A stretch of DNA of 64,000 nucleotides from Sacculina carcini (GCA_916048095.2 OU696597.1:6064485-6128484), one strand, 5' to 3'; numbered from the stretch's first letter, positions 36,728 to 47,518 are shown. Translations and numbers: made by a program. The notes: generated from the letters alone by a model not told the origin.

Positions 36728-38685
36728 TAGTGATGCAAAAAAACGTTTTTTTTGGTTGCGTTTTTTTGGAAAAAACATGTTTTTTTAGGTTTTGTTTTGT
36801 TTTATAGAATTAGCCCCAATTGTCATCGGATGTTGGATTTTAGTACATAGAAACGAGTTTAATTGACGTTTTGTACATCCTTACGTGTTTTGTTTCAAAG
36901 ATAATTTGATAATAGTATAACAAACACAAATATTTATCAATAAATACCTCAGGAAACTGTTTGAAAGTGCATCCGGATCCGGTGGTTTAGGTTTTTTCAT
37001 TGAGAAAGCCCATGTTTTCAAAGATGGTTATAATTATGTGGATATTTGAAATAATTTGTCAGCAGAACAAAACAAATTCATTGAGTAATCGTGTATTTTT
37101 TTTAAAGAAACCTTGTTTTTTATAAAAAAAGTGCAATGATGTTTTTCAAATTAGTTTTAAATTCGTTTTATTAATGTACAGATTCAGAAAATGTTGACAG
37201 CAGAACAAGACAAGTTAATTGGTTGGTCAAGTGTTTTTTGACAAACGTATATTTAACGTTTTTTCAATGAAACAATGTTTTCTAAAACAGGTAAGGTAAG
37301 ATTTCTAGGTAAGATATATTTGATTGATGTACGTTCAAATACCTTTTGTATAGCAAGTAGCCTGCTGGTACGTATGAGCGGCTGTTTAAACCACTTATTT
37401 TAAACTGTTCTTTTAAACCATGTTTTTTTTTAAAAATATTGCTTTTGAAAAACGGTTTTTGTAGATATAGAGATTTAGAAAAAAATTGGCGACATATCAA
37501 GGAAAGTTGAACCGAATTAATTGTTTTTTATTAGTAACCTGTATTTAGAACTGGTTTTATGGATGATGGTTTCGTTGATGTAGTAATTTGTGTTCAAATA
37601 CCCTTTTGTACATTAAATATATTTCCTCAGTCGTTTTTTTCCTACACGAAAATATTGCCCGTTTTTCTGGTCAGGATTGCCACTCTGATTAATGCGACCC
37701 GCTTTTATTCGTAGTCTTATTATGGACACTAAGCTTGTGTGTATATTTATAGTCTTTGAGTAAATATTTGCAGTGTTTGTACTTTTATTTTTGCAAATAA
37801 TTGATCTGCTCAATGAAATGATGAAACATATTATAATCAACGTAGTTCATTTCTGGTAGGAATAAGGTAATATGTAAAAAATACTAAAAAATTATGCCAC
37901 CTGTTGTTTTTTTTTAAACAGTTTCAGATATAGCATCAAAAACGGTTCTCAAACCCTGCTTTCTTACACAATGATCAACTCAATAATTAAAATAAAAAGG
38001 TTAAATGCCTAAGTGACAGCTGCTACACGGGATTAGCCGAAGATTATGAACACACAGGTGTGCCCCGTGCAGCTCGCTACCACCAAGGAACCGACCCTCT
38101 CCACGGTCTCCACTCCACGACCCTCTATGGCGCCACAAGGACGAGTGGACAAGCCACAAGACGTATTAGAGAGGGACACCTCCCCAGAATGCATGGCGCA
38201 ACTCATGACTGATATCTGGTACCATAATTTTCTGCTGGGTGGACAGGGGCTGTGGGGTTGTAGAATTCGCCTAATGAAATTCTGCTCCGCTGGGTTTCTA
38301 ATCACGGACCTCCCGCTTGTGAGGCGGGTGTGCTGACACTACACCACGGAGTCCACAAATTGAATTGAATGCAAAACTTCACTGTACATAGAATTGCCGC
38401 ACAGTACTGTGCAAGCAATGATATTAGGGCTCTCAGACACATTATAACAATTATATTGTGCATATTTAATGATAATTCAATTTGATAGGGTCACTAATAG
38501 CATGTATAACTCATGTGTTGATAAAAATATTTCATTTAACATTCCAAATATATCATTTCCATAATTTGAATTATTTGCATGACTCTTAAAAAAACCAAAA
38601 ATAACGTGTTTTTTTGGTCGCGGTTTTTTGTGAAAAAAAACGTTTTTTTTTTAAAAACCGTCGGTTTTTTTAGGTGGCATCTCTA
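36728..38685. mobile_element. hAT-type DNA transposon (hAT-1 copy 2), complete
   Basis: TAGTGATGC at the left, GGCATCTCTA at the right, and an exact 8-bp target duplication CTCGTATC (36720-36727, 38686-38693). It interrupts the right LTR of Gypsy-A; the empty site is seen in the left LTR near 29070. It is the inverse of the element at 1-1383. No transposase is seen. A SINE is inserted at 37989-38363. Confidence 0.9.
37989..38363 (-). mobile_element. tRNA-Val-like SINE
   Basis: On the minus strand the head (about 38355-38285) reads CTCCGTGGTGTAGTGTCAGC (A box), a CCCGCCTCACAAGCGGG anticodon arm with CAC in the loop (valine), and GGTCCGTGATTAGAAACC (B box, diverged). A roughly 280-bp body follows and ends in ACCTTTTTATTTT. 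The empty site is visible in hAT-1 copy 1 near 135-150. Relatives lie at 15590-15790 and 16857-17131. Confidence 0.8.
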
Positions 38686-38954
38686 CTCGTATCTCGAATG
38701 CGTCTTAATTCCAGGTGGCGCGCAGATATAAGAAAATGTTAATAGCTGTAAAATGGCCGAGCATATCATTATGTTCCGACATTGTTCCATGACACCACGT
38801 ATCCTGCATTCGAACTCAGTTTGTGAGATTTAAGCATATGCAATAATACATTTGTATTTGATGCTCGTACTACAAATTATGAAGATCATTTATCAATAGA
38901 CCTGCTGATATGTGTAGAAATAATCTGTATATGACCTGCGTTGACGCCAACACA

Positions 38955-39151
38955 ATTTGACCCTGCGGTCAGGGTATAAGAATACTGCCGCCGTGTCCGC
39001 TGCGTGTCGTAAAAGGCGACTAAAAGCGGACCCTTCGCTTCTTCCTTCCCTGTACTGCCACACCAAGGGGAGCGATAATCCAACAGGGTTGGCACCCCCT
39101 TGGTTTAATGCAGCTGTCATCTGTCCTATCCCTCTCCCCCGAACTAAAAAA
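38955..39151 (+). mobile_element. SINE-like retroposon with LINE-D-like head, 197 bp
   Basis: It interrupts the right LTR of Gypsy-A with 9-bp flanks GCCAACACA and GCCAATACA (one mismatch) and ends in a short A run. Its head (TACTGCCGCCG, then GTCGTAAAAGGCGACTAA at 39008-39025) matches the 5' head of the I-type LINE at 23576. The remainder does not match LINE-D. Confidence 0.75.
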
Positions 39152-39175
39152 GCCAATACATATATCACACCTACA

Positions 39176-39560
39176 AAGCCTGGTAGCTGAGTAAAGAAAT
39201 AAATATAACAAATCACACGCACGCATGCGCTCACTCCCACAACACAACTGACAAGTTCACAATTCACAAACGTCCAGTCGCATTACATACACACAAGATC
39301 ACACGCACACACGCACTTAGCACAAAGGGCAAGTACCACTGTCCAATGTCACTCGCTCACATGCTCACTCGCTTATACTACATACAATTCAAACCGACTG
39401 AACAGCCAGTTGGATGCTTGAATTAGCCACCCATAGTCACCTATATCTAGTATCGACCCGGGACTCAATTCAGCTCCCGATATGATATCTCGAGCCGACA
39501 AGAATGCATCAGTCAGCTCCAATTAATCCACTTGCAGATGGCCGCTCTTCAAGTGAACAA
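39176..39560 (-). mobile_element. leader/LTR part of Gypsy-B copy 2
   Basis: This is the other side of the Gypsy-A insertion. The minus strand ends in CTACCAGGCTT and continues into the Gag start at 28959 across the AAGC duplication. It is GT-rich on that strand like the leaders of the other Gypsy-B copies. The outer boundary is not defined. Confidence 0.45.
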
Positions 39561-39792
39561 AAACCATAATGTCTCCGTGTCGACTCAACTTGCTCACATT
39601 TAGCAGCAGGTACATTAGCAGATTGACTATATGAACATATATTTGCAGCAGAATATCCTTGAACAAGCATTACATCCAATAAACATCACTGTGAACGCAA
39701 ATAAACATGATCTAAAATATTGCGCCAAGGACCACTTATCGTATTACAAAGCGTAACAGAATAATAATAATAATTGTAATAATTTCCTCTCC

Positions 39793-40611
39793 TCATCCCA
39801 TCAGTGACAAAGCAATAGTGGCATCTGTGAATATATCGGGTCGCTCAGAAGACGGTAATGGAGTCATAAGGCCATTGAAAACTGCAATAATTGACGCACG
39901 GCGACGAAACCGGCTGCGTAACACCAGAGGCCCTCCAGAATCACCACGATATCCACCAAACGGTCCCTGCTTGATTGTTCTTGCACATACAGTCGAGTTA
40001 GAATCGAATTTTGGCCCATGACCCTGACAATCTTCGACATTCAGTACTCGATAATCAATTTGAAGAAGATGGTCGGATAATGAGTCCGGAGTATGACGTC
40101 CAAAACCGATGAGAGTGGCACGGGTTCCAAAACGTGCACGAATGGTCCTCTCGATCCTACACGGACGAACTCTTGTAGAAAAGCGAGCCTGACGGTCCAA
40201 AACAGCCATAGCTATGTCGTAACCCGTGCCTGAACGATTAAAATATACGTTTGGATGCGTGATAACTTTTCTGACGCCGTATACGTCTCTTCTTTGTCCC
40301 CCCATCAGTTGATCGCTTCCTAATTGAATCACAAAGCCGGCGATATCCATGCCCAAAACACAATGAGCGGCTGTCAATACATACTGCTTGCCAACCAATG
40401 CTCCTCCACAAAGCACTCCTTTTCGGTGTCTGATGATAGCCATGAATGGAAACTGCTCTTGAGTCGCTCGACGTCCTCCGAAAATGCTCGCTGAAGGTGA
40501 TTCGGTGGTATTTCCCGATGAGGTAGCAACTCCGACACTCAACGCCAATATACGAGGCGTAAACCACGCGTTCAGAATGATGAAGAAAACAGCAATCAAC
40601 AGCTTCATCAT
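39793..40611 (-). CDS. secreted trypsin-fold serine protease, 272 aa, unusual pocket
   Basis: Single-exon S1-family protease. The start at 40611 (MMKLLIAVFF...) opens a signal peptide (about residues 1-23) and lies about 80 bp from a TATA box; an upstream in-frame ATG at 40701 falls before the TATA box and is unlikely. The propeptide ends before IFGG (residue 43). Catalytic residues are visible: His83 (TAAHC), Asp132 (YDIAM), Ser225 (GDSGGP). Three N-glycosylation sites (N34, N125, N205). The positions equal to chymotrypsin 189/190/191 are Gly, Gly, Tyr (FGGYRGDSGG), so the usual Cys191-Cys220 bond is absent and trypsin specificity is not expected. Only five cysteines remain (68, 84, 151, 195, 209). 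The C-terminal tryptophan helix is replaced by DIFTDATIALSLMG. It is probably secreted; substrate unknown. Confidence 0.88.
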   Translation of the reverse strand: MMKLLIAVFFIILNAWFTPRILALSVGVATSSGNTTESPSASIFGGRRATQEQFPFMAIIRHRKGVLCGGALVGKQYVLTAAHCVLGMDIAGFVIQLGSDQLMGGQRRDVYGVRKVITHPNVYFNRSGTGYDIAMAVLDRQARFSTRVRPCRIERTIRARFGTRATLIGFGRHTPDSLSDHLLQIDYRVLNVEDCQGHGPKFDSNSTVCARTIKQGPFGGYRGDSGGPLVLRSRFRRRASIIAVFNGLMTPLPSSERPDIFTDATIALSLMG

Positions 40612-40683
40612 GATAACTTCGTGACTACAGTCACCTGTCACGTCTAACACCGAGTGATGAGTACGAGTGTCAGTTACACAACA

Positions 40684-40696
40684 GGTTTTATATGTG
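40684..40696 (-). promoter_or_regulatory. TATA box of the serine protease gene
   Basis: The minus strand reads CACATATAAAACC, about 80 bp before the ATG at 40611. The same element with matching upstream blocks (TCGCA..ACTTGC, GCAC) occurs at the same distance in front of the paralogue at 44954, which argues for a real core promoter. Confidence 0.65.
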
Positions 40697-40739
40697 TGCA
40701 AGATCAGTCAAGCAAGTCTGCGATCATATAAGGACATTT

Positions 40740-42979
40740 TCTTGAGTATTAAACCCATTTTTCTATACACCTGGCACAGATAACGCAAAAATCTTACAAA
40801 TCATATGCGAATCCACCCAAGTGACTGTACAGCAGATAAGCTGGTACACCAGATGCCTTATGCTAATGAAGCGATTTTTACCCCGGTGTTACACCAACAC
40901 TCAATCAGAACAAAATGCAGCTATGCTAATTATTAGGAGTAAACCACAAGTTCATAGCGAATTCTTCAAAACACGATGGAACCAAGAGCTATTCCCACCC
41001 AGTCGGGAATGAAACCCTCATTTTTGATTCTATGGGCAAATATAAACAAGAAAATGGTTCCAAACAAATATTTTTAGTTTTTGTTATGTTTCACAATAAG
41101 AATAACGAGACAGCTTCAAACAAATCAGTGCCGTACCAATCAGAATTAAAATATCTCAGTTTTGGTATGTTTCCGAGTGGTACGGCACTGAACAAGTCAT
41201 ATTGCAGGGTCATTTCTTTATGTATTATCATGAGGTCGCTGCACAGAAGACCTGACATCATGATTTCTGTGACACTCAATTAAAGCGCACGGCCATATAC
41301 CAACTTGAATGCGTAAAGTAGGTGGCCACTGCTGTTGAGAATACTGGTGGTCGTGTCATTGGATCCATCACATTGTGTTGTCATTTCACTGGATCGTCGT
41401 GTCTTTGGATTCTATTTCTCAGGACGCTGCAAACAAGTACACATTAACAAATAGAGCGTTTGGTTTTCACGTTTTAAACACCGATAATCACCTGAAGTGC
41501 ATGTGAACGTCTGGGTAGACGGAACATGTTAAATCAGCCTGGACAAAAATACAGCTTAATTTTATATTGTAAAAAGTGGACTGTTTCATCAAGGAAGTGC
41601 GTCAAAGCCCCTGCTGCCATACAGTACTGGCTATTTTGACAGTCATACCCAGCTTCAACGGGGCTTACATTAGATGTCCATCACGTTTCGTCGTCTCGTA
41701 AACTTTCTTCTGAATATACTTCATTATCTGGAGAAAGACCAGTAGAAAAAGGTATTTTTCACCTGACCCGGACCCGACTCGACTCGACAAGAGTCGGCTC
41801 GCTGAATAATCGCTACAATGTGGTCAGTTTTGACTTTTGTGTCTGCTTCTCCCTTAGCGTAAAAGTTCGTTTATATAATATTATATGTTCAGGTATAACT
41901 CCTTTTCGAGAAGAGGGATGCATTTTCCATATATATATATATATATGTATATATATATGTATATATTATATATATATATACATATATACGTATATACCAT
42001 GTTTGGATGCTTTCAATCGCAAATGCTTAACTATAATATATTTTGAGGCAGCAAATAATTGTGTATGTTACTTTTTTCTAGCTCATACTATATTTAATAA
42101 ATCAATTGTGCATATATTTTCGTATTTTCGAGGCTAATTGTGTATTTTTTCATATTCGCCTAGTATATAGCGATATGATACAATGGAAGCAATTGCGTCC
42201 GCTAGCTGACTCAGACATCGGGTCATGCACGTCCTGTATTCAGTCCTTGTCCATAGTAGTCATTGGTGTGGATATACATAATTGAACAATACCCCAAGGC
42301 ATGATCATCGTCCACTACCTAGTCACTCATACATATTTCAGCCTCCAAATTTGAACCATGAATCACCTACTGTGCCACAGATATCAAAATACACCATGCC
42401 GCTACCCCGACCGACTGATGCACTGCGTAGTATGTTGTAGCATTTGTACTGATGACTGGCCATGTTGAACTTTCTCCATGGATTCTTCGGAGGATATAAG
42501 GATATAACATCTACGGACCATCACGCCTACGCTTCAGCTCCCGCTCCATTTCTCCTTCCTAACTAACCTAGTCTAGCTAACCAAAACTAACTCAGCCTTA
42601 GCAAACTTAACAAGAAAGTGGGCACTTCAGTAGGCTCTGAAGCGCAAGCTTAATGATCCGTAGGTGCAATATTTTGGTTCCCGGATTATTACAGATACCG
42701 CAGCACAAAAATCTCACCAAACTCATGTTCCGAACCGGCTCTCATGCACGCCGTCACCAAAGTTATCGCCCGCGCATTAGAGAGCCCCATGCACAAAACG
42801 TGTGACCAAACGTACCTGAATTTATATTGATTTTATCGATTTGAGTTTTGAATTATTGCACTCTTCAAATACACATCTCAGTACAACGATATACGCAAAA
42901 CGAGAAAATAGTGAAGCAGCACGCACAGATCAGTATATAGTCACTGATCAACACACACAGATCAGTCTATAGTCACAGT
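40740..42979. other. non-coding stretch with an AT dinucleotide repeat
   Basis: No gene is recognised. An (AT)n/GTATATAT array lies at about 41930-41995. Small open frames are short and lack recognisable motifs. Confidence 0.4.
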
Positions 42980-43256
42980 CAGAGCCGTAGCAACCGCCCC
43001 CTGTACCCCCGGCCGGGGGGCCCGAGTGTTGAGGGGCCCCGTTGCTTCATGTATGACATTAAAATATATCATATAATGTATAGCTTTTACCTTTTTGCTC
43101 AGATGTTTTCACCTGAGCTTGTATTATGTGATTATATAAAATATATAAATTCATTATTTGATGGTTTATTTATAATGGGGTCTCCAGGTGTTGCCTTCGG
43201 GGGGCCCCAAGTGTTGCCTTCGGGGGGGGGGCTCATAAGACCTCGCAACGGCTCTG
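42980..43256. mobile_element. hAT MITE, 277 bp
   Basis: Termini CAGAGCCGTAGCAACC and, reverse complemented, CAGAGCCGTTGCGAGG. Flanked by 8-bp GTCACAGT (42972-42979) and GTCATAGT (43257-43264), one mismatch. The interior is AT-rich with G/C homopolymer blocks near both ends. No coding capacity. Confidence 0.8.
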
Positions 43257-43264
43257 GTCATAGT

Positions 43265-44141
43265 CAAGGTCTGACGACCGACAGTGTCAGTTATTTGTGT
43301 TTTTTTCATGCGTCATAGACCTATATACTCGCACAAATATATACAAGCATTTGCGCACCATCGTGGTCAGTATTACAGGCCCATCACAGCATAATTGAGT
43401 CTTCATTGATGCTAGGCACCAGCTCAGCACTTCGACGAGGGTCGAAGCTTCTCACACAATGGCGTATCATAACCCATAACAGATGTATTGTTCATCGCTA
43501 CTTATATATCATTTACTTTTCAAACTATCTTGCTCTCTACAATTATTTACATTTCGAACTATCTTTCTCCACATCTTTTGGGCGCTTCCGGTATATGGGG
43601 CCACCGTAAAGTAGTAATAGTGCTTGCATTTTCCCATGCTACTGGAGTTGCCAGTGATTAGAAAATAATAATAATCCACCGGAATAAAAGCTTCTGGATA
43701 CAAAGGAACAGGTGGAGTTATGTGGTGATGTACAAAATAGCAATAAATTGGCTTCCAACTAACTGCGAACACTTAGCCGTCCCAACGACAAAACGACTCC
43801 ATCTAGCCACAACATGCACGCAAGCTCCAGTGCAGCCACAGGCGACGGTGAATGGCCGACTACATGAACTTCTCTATGCCAGCTATGAAACCGCCGACAT
43901 CAGACCGGATCAAATTAGAGCAAACTCAAACATTCTTAGCAATGCTCGTATATGTATATTAACAGCGGAATTTCAGTGAACAAATATCATTGTTATTAAT
44001 TATAAATATTATTTTTCATTATCTAAAATATACATCAATATAAGCGTGCATACACTTTTTTATATAAATCGACACCATTAACAGTATATCGCACATTGAA
44101 GCACTGCAGAATATATCTTCTTATGTAAATTTGGTCATCGC
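43265..44141. other. unassigned stretch
   Basis: No recognised feature. A minus-strand frame of about 87 codons (43509-43772) has no motif I know and no credible ATG. Confidence 0.3.
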
Positions 44142-44954
44142 TCAGTTTATCAGTGACAAAGCAGTGGTGGCATCTGTGAATAAGTCAGGATATGAAGAAT
44201 CCGGTGACTCAGTAACAACGCCATTGAAAACCGCAACCACCGACGCTCGGCGGCGAGGCCGACTGCGTACCACCAGAGGTCCTCCAGAATCCCCCATAAA
44301 TCCGCCAACCAGTCCTCGCCTCAATGTTCTTGCATATAGAGTCGAATTACGATCAATATTTAATTTAGGAGACTCACATTCTCGGAAATTCACTACAAGA
44401 TAGCGAATTTGACGAAGATGATCAGACAAAAAGGTGTTAGGAGCAGACTGTCCAAAGCCAATAAGTATAGCGCGGGTTCCGGGATGTGCACGACAAGTAC
44501 TTTCAATTCTAGCCGGCTTAATTCTTCTTGAAAAGCGAACTCGACGCTCAAAAGAAGCACAGCTATGTCATGACCAATGCCTGTTCTACCAAAATGAGCA
44601 TTTGGATGCGGAACAACGCGGCTGACACTATATATGTCCGACTTTTGTCCTCCACGCAGTTGATCGCTTCCTAGTTGAATCACAAATCCGCTGCTACCCA
44701 TGCGAGACACACAGTGGGCGGCGATCAATACATGCTGCTTGCCAATCAATGCTCCTCCACAAAAAAACTCCTGATGTTCTGTGCCTGATGATAGCCATGA
44801 ATGGAAACTGTTTTTGACTAGCTCGACGTCCTCAATAAATATCCTCTGATTGTTGCTCAGGAGCATCTCCCGCTAGCTCCACACTCAATGCTGACACACG
44901 CGACATAAGCCACATGTTCACAATAACACACAACACGGCAATCAACAACCTCAT
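44142..44954 (-). pseudogene. serine protease pseudogene, paralogue of 39793-40611
   Basis: The start (MRLLIAVLCVIVNMW) lies at 44954 and the end (TTALSLIN) at 44142. The catalytic motifs remain (IAAHC, HDIAV, GDSGGP). It is broken three ways: the IFGG-type activation site has a stop (IY*GRR) near 44831, a run of seven T near 44765 shifts the frame at the RHRTSGVF site, and a second shift lies just after HDIAV near 44555. Before the serine it reads GGFMGDSGG, so Gly-Gly-Phe stands at 189-191, as in the intact copy (Gly-Gly-Tyr). The promoter is conserved (TATA at 45031-45040). It is a host-gene duplicate that died after sharing the odd pocket. Confidence 0.88.
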
Positions 44955-45030
44955 TGTGATAGTCTTGAGTATCACCTGCTATGTTCAACAACAAGGCGGT
45001 GAATACGAAGGAAGGCTTCACAAAATAGAT

Positions 45031-45040
45031 TTATATGAGT
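45031..45040 (-). promoter_or_regulatory. TATA box in front of the protease pseudogene
   Basis: The minus strand reads ACTCATATAA, about 80 bp before the former ATG. Flanking blocks (GGTCGCA, AGTTGCCTG, ATCATGCAC) match the intact paralogue's promoter. Confidence 0.55.
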
Positions 45041-45124
45041 GCATGATTAGGCAGGCAACTTTGCGACCAAATAAGGTAGTTTTGTATGCTTATATGGCTA
45101 ATCAAAGCATTCACGCAATGTTTC

Positions 45125-46371
45125 TATAAATCTCAGCTTGATCATTTGTCTTGATCTTTCAATTCACTTGCGACCACACCCAAGTGTCTAGCAGGTAGAC
45201 TAGCCTATGTCATTATAATGATTTAAGTTCTGATTTCAGCCCTATATTGTGTCTCATGCACAGCCGTAGAAGGCACTCCGCAAGCTATGCATGAAGATTC
45301 ATTGCAAGCAAGATCCTCGCCGATCGTGAATTAGACAAGCGGATGTATTTGTTCTGTTTCGGCTGACAAATGTAACGGCGTATAACGTTGAAAACCACAT
45401 AGTTTTAGCTCTGTATCACGGTAGCACGTTGTAAATTGGTGAACGGTGTTCAAACATAACAAGAACACATGCATCAAGACATTTTGACTGCTTCAAGAAG
45501 ATCGTTCGATATCAGCACCGTGAAAAACTAAAAATTATCACCGTGAATCTCCCGGATGGAAGTTCAAAATTAACAATGGAAATGACAACGGAAGGTTAGG
45601 GCACACTTAGGCCCCATTGAGTGGGGCACACTTAGGCCCCACTTAGGCCCCACTTAGCCCCCACTTCCATTGACATAACAATGGAAGTGAAAAACTAAAA
45701 ATTATTACCGTGAATTTCCTGGATGGAAGTGCAGACAGCGAAGTTCGCCTTGCGTCCTATGGACAAACGCCCACTTCAGCCCACGCAGCGATCTCCAACC
45801 ATTCGGATTATCTCTGTTACCGAGGTACGAGCTCTAACTCTAACTCTAACTCTAACACATCGAGCTCTAACTGGCACTGCAAATCATGGAGGACTACCAT
45901 CTATCCCTCACAAAAACCTTCGCCATCCAGCGAGCGGTTCCGGACCTACTTCTTTTTGTGCCACTGATACTCAAAGTCAAGTCAGCCACAGTACTGCAAG
46001 ATAGCTAAACAGACATTGAGAAATACAAGGACTTGACTGCCCTCGTCCAGACCAGCAAAATAAAAACAGCAAGAAATATGCACGTGCTCCGTGAAGGTAC
46101 TTCAGCCACTATACTCAAATAATTAAGAAGCTGTGTGAGAAGTTTTAATCTGCGTGTTATGCTCATCAACCAAGATAAACAATTGACGGATGAGCAACAT
46201 CAGATTACTCGTGATGTTGTGCTGTATTCGTTGATTGTATCGTCGCCAGAAACAGAAAAAAGCCACCTCTGGCCGGATTTAAGCAGAACCAAGAACTCAT
46301 TAATTCAACATTTATCAAAGCAAACACGTAGCTGAGCAAAAATCTTGCAATATCTTGCAACGTGTCTAACA
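45125..46371. other. unassigned stretch with local duplications
   Basis: A tandem of CACTTAGGCCCC units lies at about 45604-45665. A block around GAAAAACTAAAAATTAT occurs twice (45520-45566 and 45688-45733). (CTCTAA)n occurs at about 45833-45853. An open frame of about 90 codons from 45723 has no known motif. It may be decayed LINE or host sequence. Confidence 0.4.
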
Positions 46372-46600
46372 CAGTGGTTCCCAAACTTTGGCATGCTGGT
46401 CCCCCTTGACTCCCCGGTGAATCGCTAGCTCCTCACACACACACAGACTCATACTGGAAACAAACACAAATAAAGCCAAATTTAGTAAACCAATATATTT
46501 TTAGCATTTTCAACTGTTTCAGCTACATGAAATGGGAAATAAACATTCCACCAGTAACCTTTATTGTCTCGCACTTTAGATTAATATATCGCATAATTGA
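46372..46600. mobile_element. possible hAT end fragment
   Basis: CAGTGGTTCCCAAACTTTGG at 46372 is a typical hAT terminus (CAGTGGTTCYCAA). No partner terminus or target duplication is found. The right boundary is arbitrary. Confidence 0.4.
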
Positions 46601-47099
46601 ATCTGTCAACAAATACGCGATTAATATGCTGAATTTCCACAACAATCCAATCCAAACGGTGGCAGAAGCTTTGATCCTCACAGAGTATATATAAATGAGC
46701 ATCTGACGCCAGCCAACAGCCAGCTTTTGTACGAGATTCGCCAAATGAAAAAAGCGGGAAAACTTTACGCAGCCTGGTCAGATTTCGGAAATATCAAAAT
46801 TCGAATATCCGAGAATGCGCGGGCAGTACGTGTATCATCGCTGGATGACGTCATGCGTCAGACCGGGCCGGCGGGATCAATGACCCGACCTCTGACTGAA
46901 CAGAGAGACGACGGGTCAACCACCGATTGGCGCCCTGCCAGTAGCGACGGCCGGTCACTCTACACCAGAACAGCTGATCGCGGCAGGACATTCCGGCCAG
47001 TGACCCGGTCAACCAGTCGGGCAGACACCGGTATGTGTATGTGACTGTTTTTATCTCAGCCGTATATATGTTGTGAGTGAACGGGAGCTGGTTGTGTAA

Positions 47100-47330
47100 T
47101 GTGTATGTATGTGTGTGTGTATGTGCGCTTCTGTTGGTGAGTGCATGTGTGCGTTTGTTATGTATGAGCGAAGACCTGTGCGTTCATGTATTAGCGACTG
47201 TTTTCGTTCAATGCGCGCTTTTGTATGTGTATGTGTGTGTATGTGCGCTTCTGTGGGTGCATGTGTGCGTTTCTATGAGCGAAGACCTGTGCGTTTATGT
47301 ATCAGCGATTGCTTTCGTTCAATGTGTACC
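47100..47330. repeat. tandem duplication, about 108-bp unit, GT-rich
   Basis: Two units each contain GAGCGAAGACCTGTGCGTT and CTTTCGTTCAATG within TATGTGTGTGTATGTGCGC tracts. The array lies between the ORF1 and endonuclease parts of LINE-F. Confidence 0.75.
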
Positions 47331-47518
47331 GCATTTCGGTTCATTTACAGGTTCATTTACCACTGAAGTAGCATTGGACATGCAAACTCCCGAACTATGC
47401 ATTACACCTTACCATTCACTTTGCTTAAACTTGCGCAGTCTCATGTATTCCGGAAAATATCAACTTGAGCTGCTCACTTCACTCTCGATATTGTGGAACC
47501 TAACTGACGTCAACTACT

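Larger units (their letters stand above)
28965..39175 (+). mobile_element. Ty3/Gypsy LTR retrotransposon fossil with nested insertions (Gypsy-A)
   Basis: Left LTR 28965-29351 (387 bp, TGTGGGG...CCTACA), followed by a primer-site-like TTGGTGACCCT. Right LTR 36619-39175, enlarged by two insertions. The 4-bp target duplication AAGC flanks the element (28961-28964, 39176-39179). Internal parts in order: Gag (about 32850-33420), protease (about 33730), RT (34120-34650), RNase H (to 35440) and integrase (35720-36450). A purine-rich tract (AAGGTGGGAG) precedes the right LTR. The LTRs differ by roughly 7 percent by eye, so it is moderately old. It is broken in several places. It sits inside Gypsy-B copy 2. 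Confidence 0.9.

Noticed and set aside
40611-40701. Upstream ATG start for the serine protease
   Set aside because: It precedes the TATA box and would bury the signal peptide; the ATG at 40611 fits better.
43509-43772. Host exon on the minus strand
   Set aside because: No known motif, no ATG and no convincing splice sites.
45604-45665. CRISPR-like or regulatory array
   Set aside because: Only short imperfect CACTTAGGCCCC tandems with no spacers, in an animal genome.
45833-45853. Telomere-like (CTCTAA) repeats
   Set aside because: Only four units, not a canonical telomere repeat, embedded in ordinary sequence.
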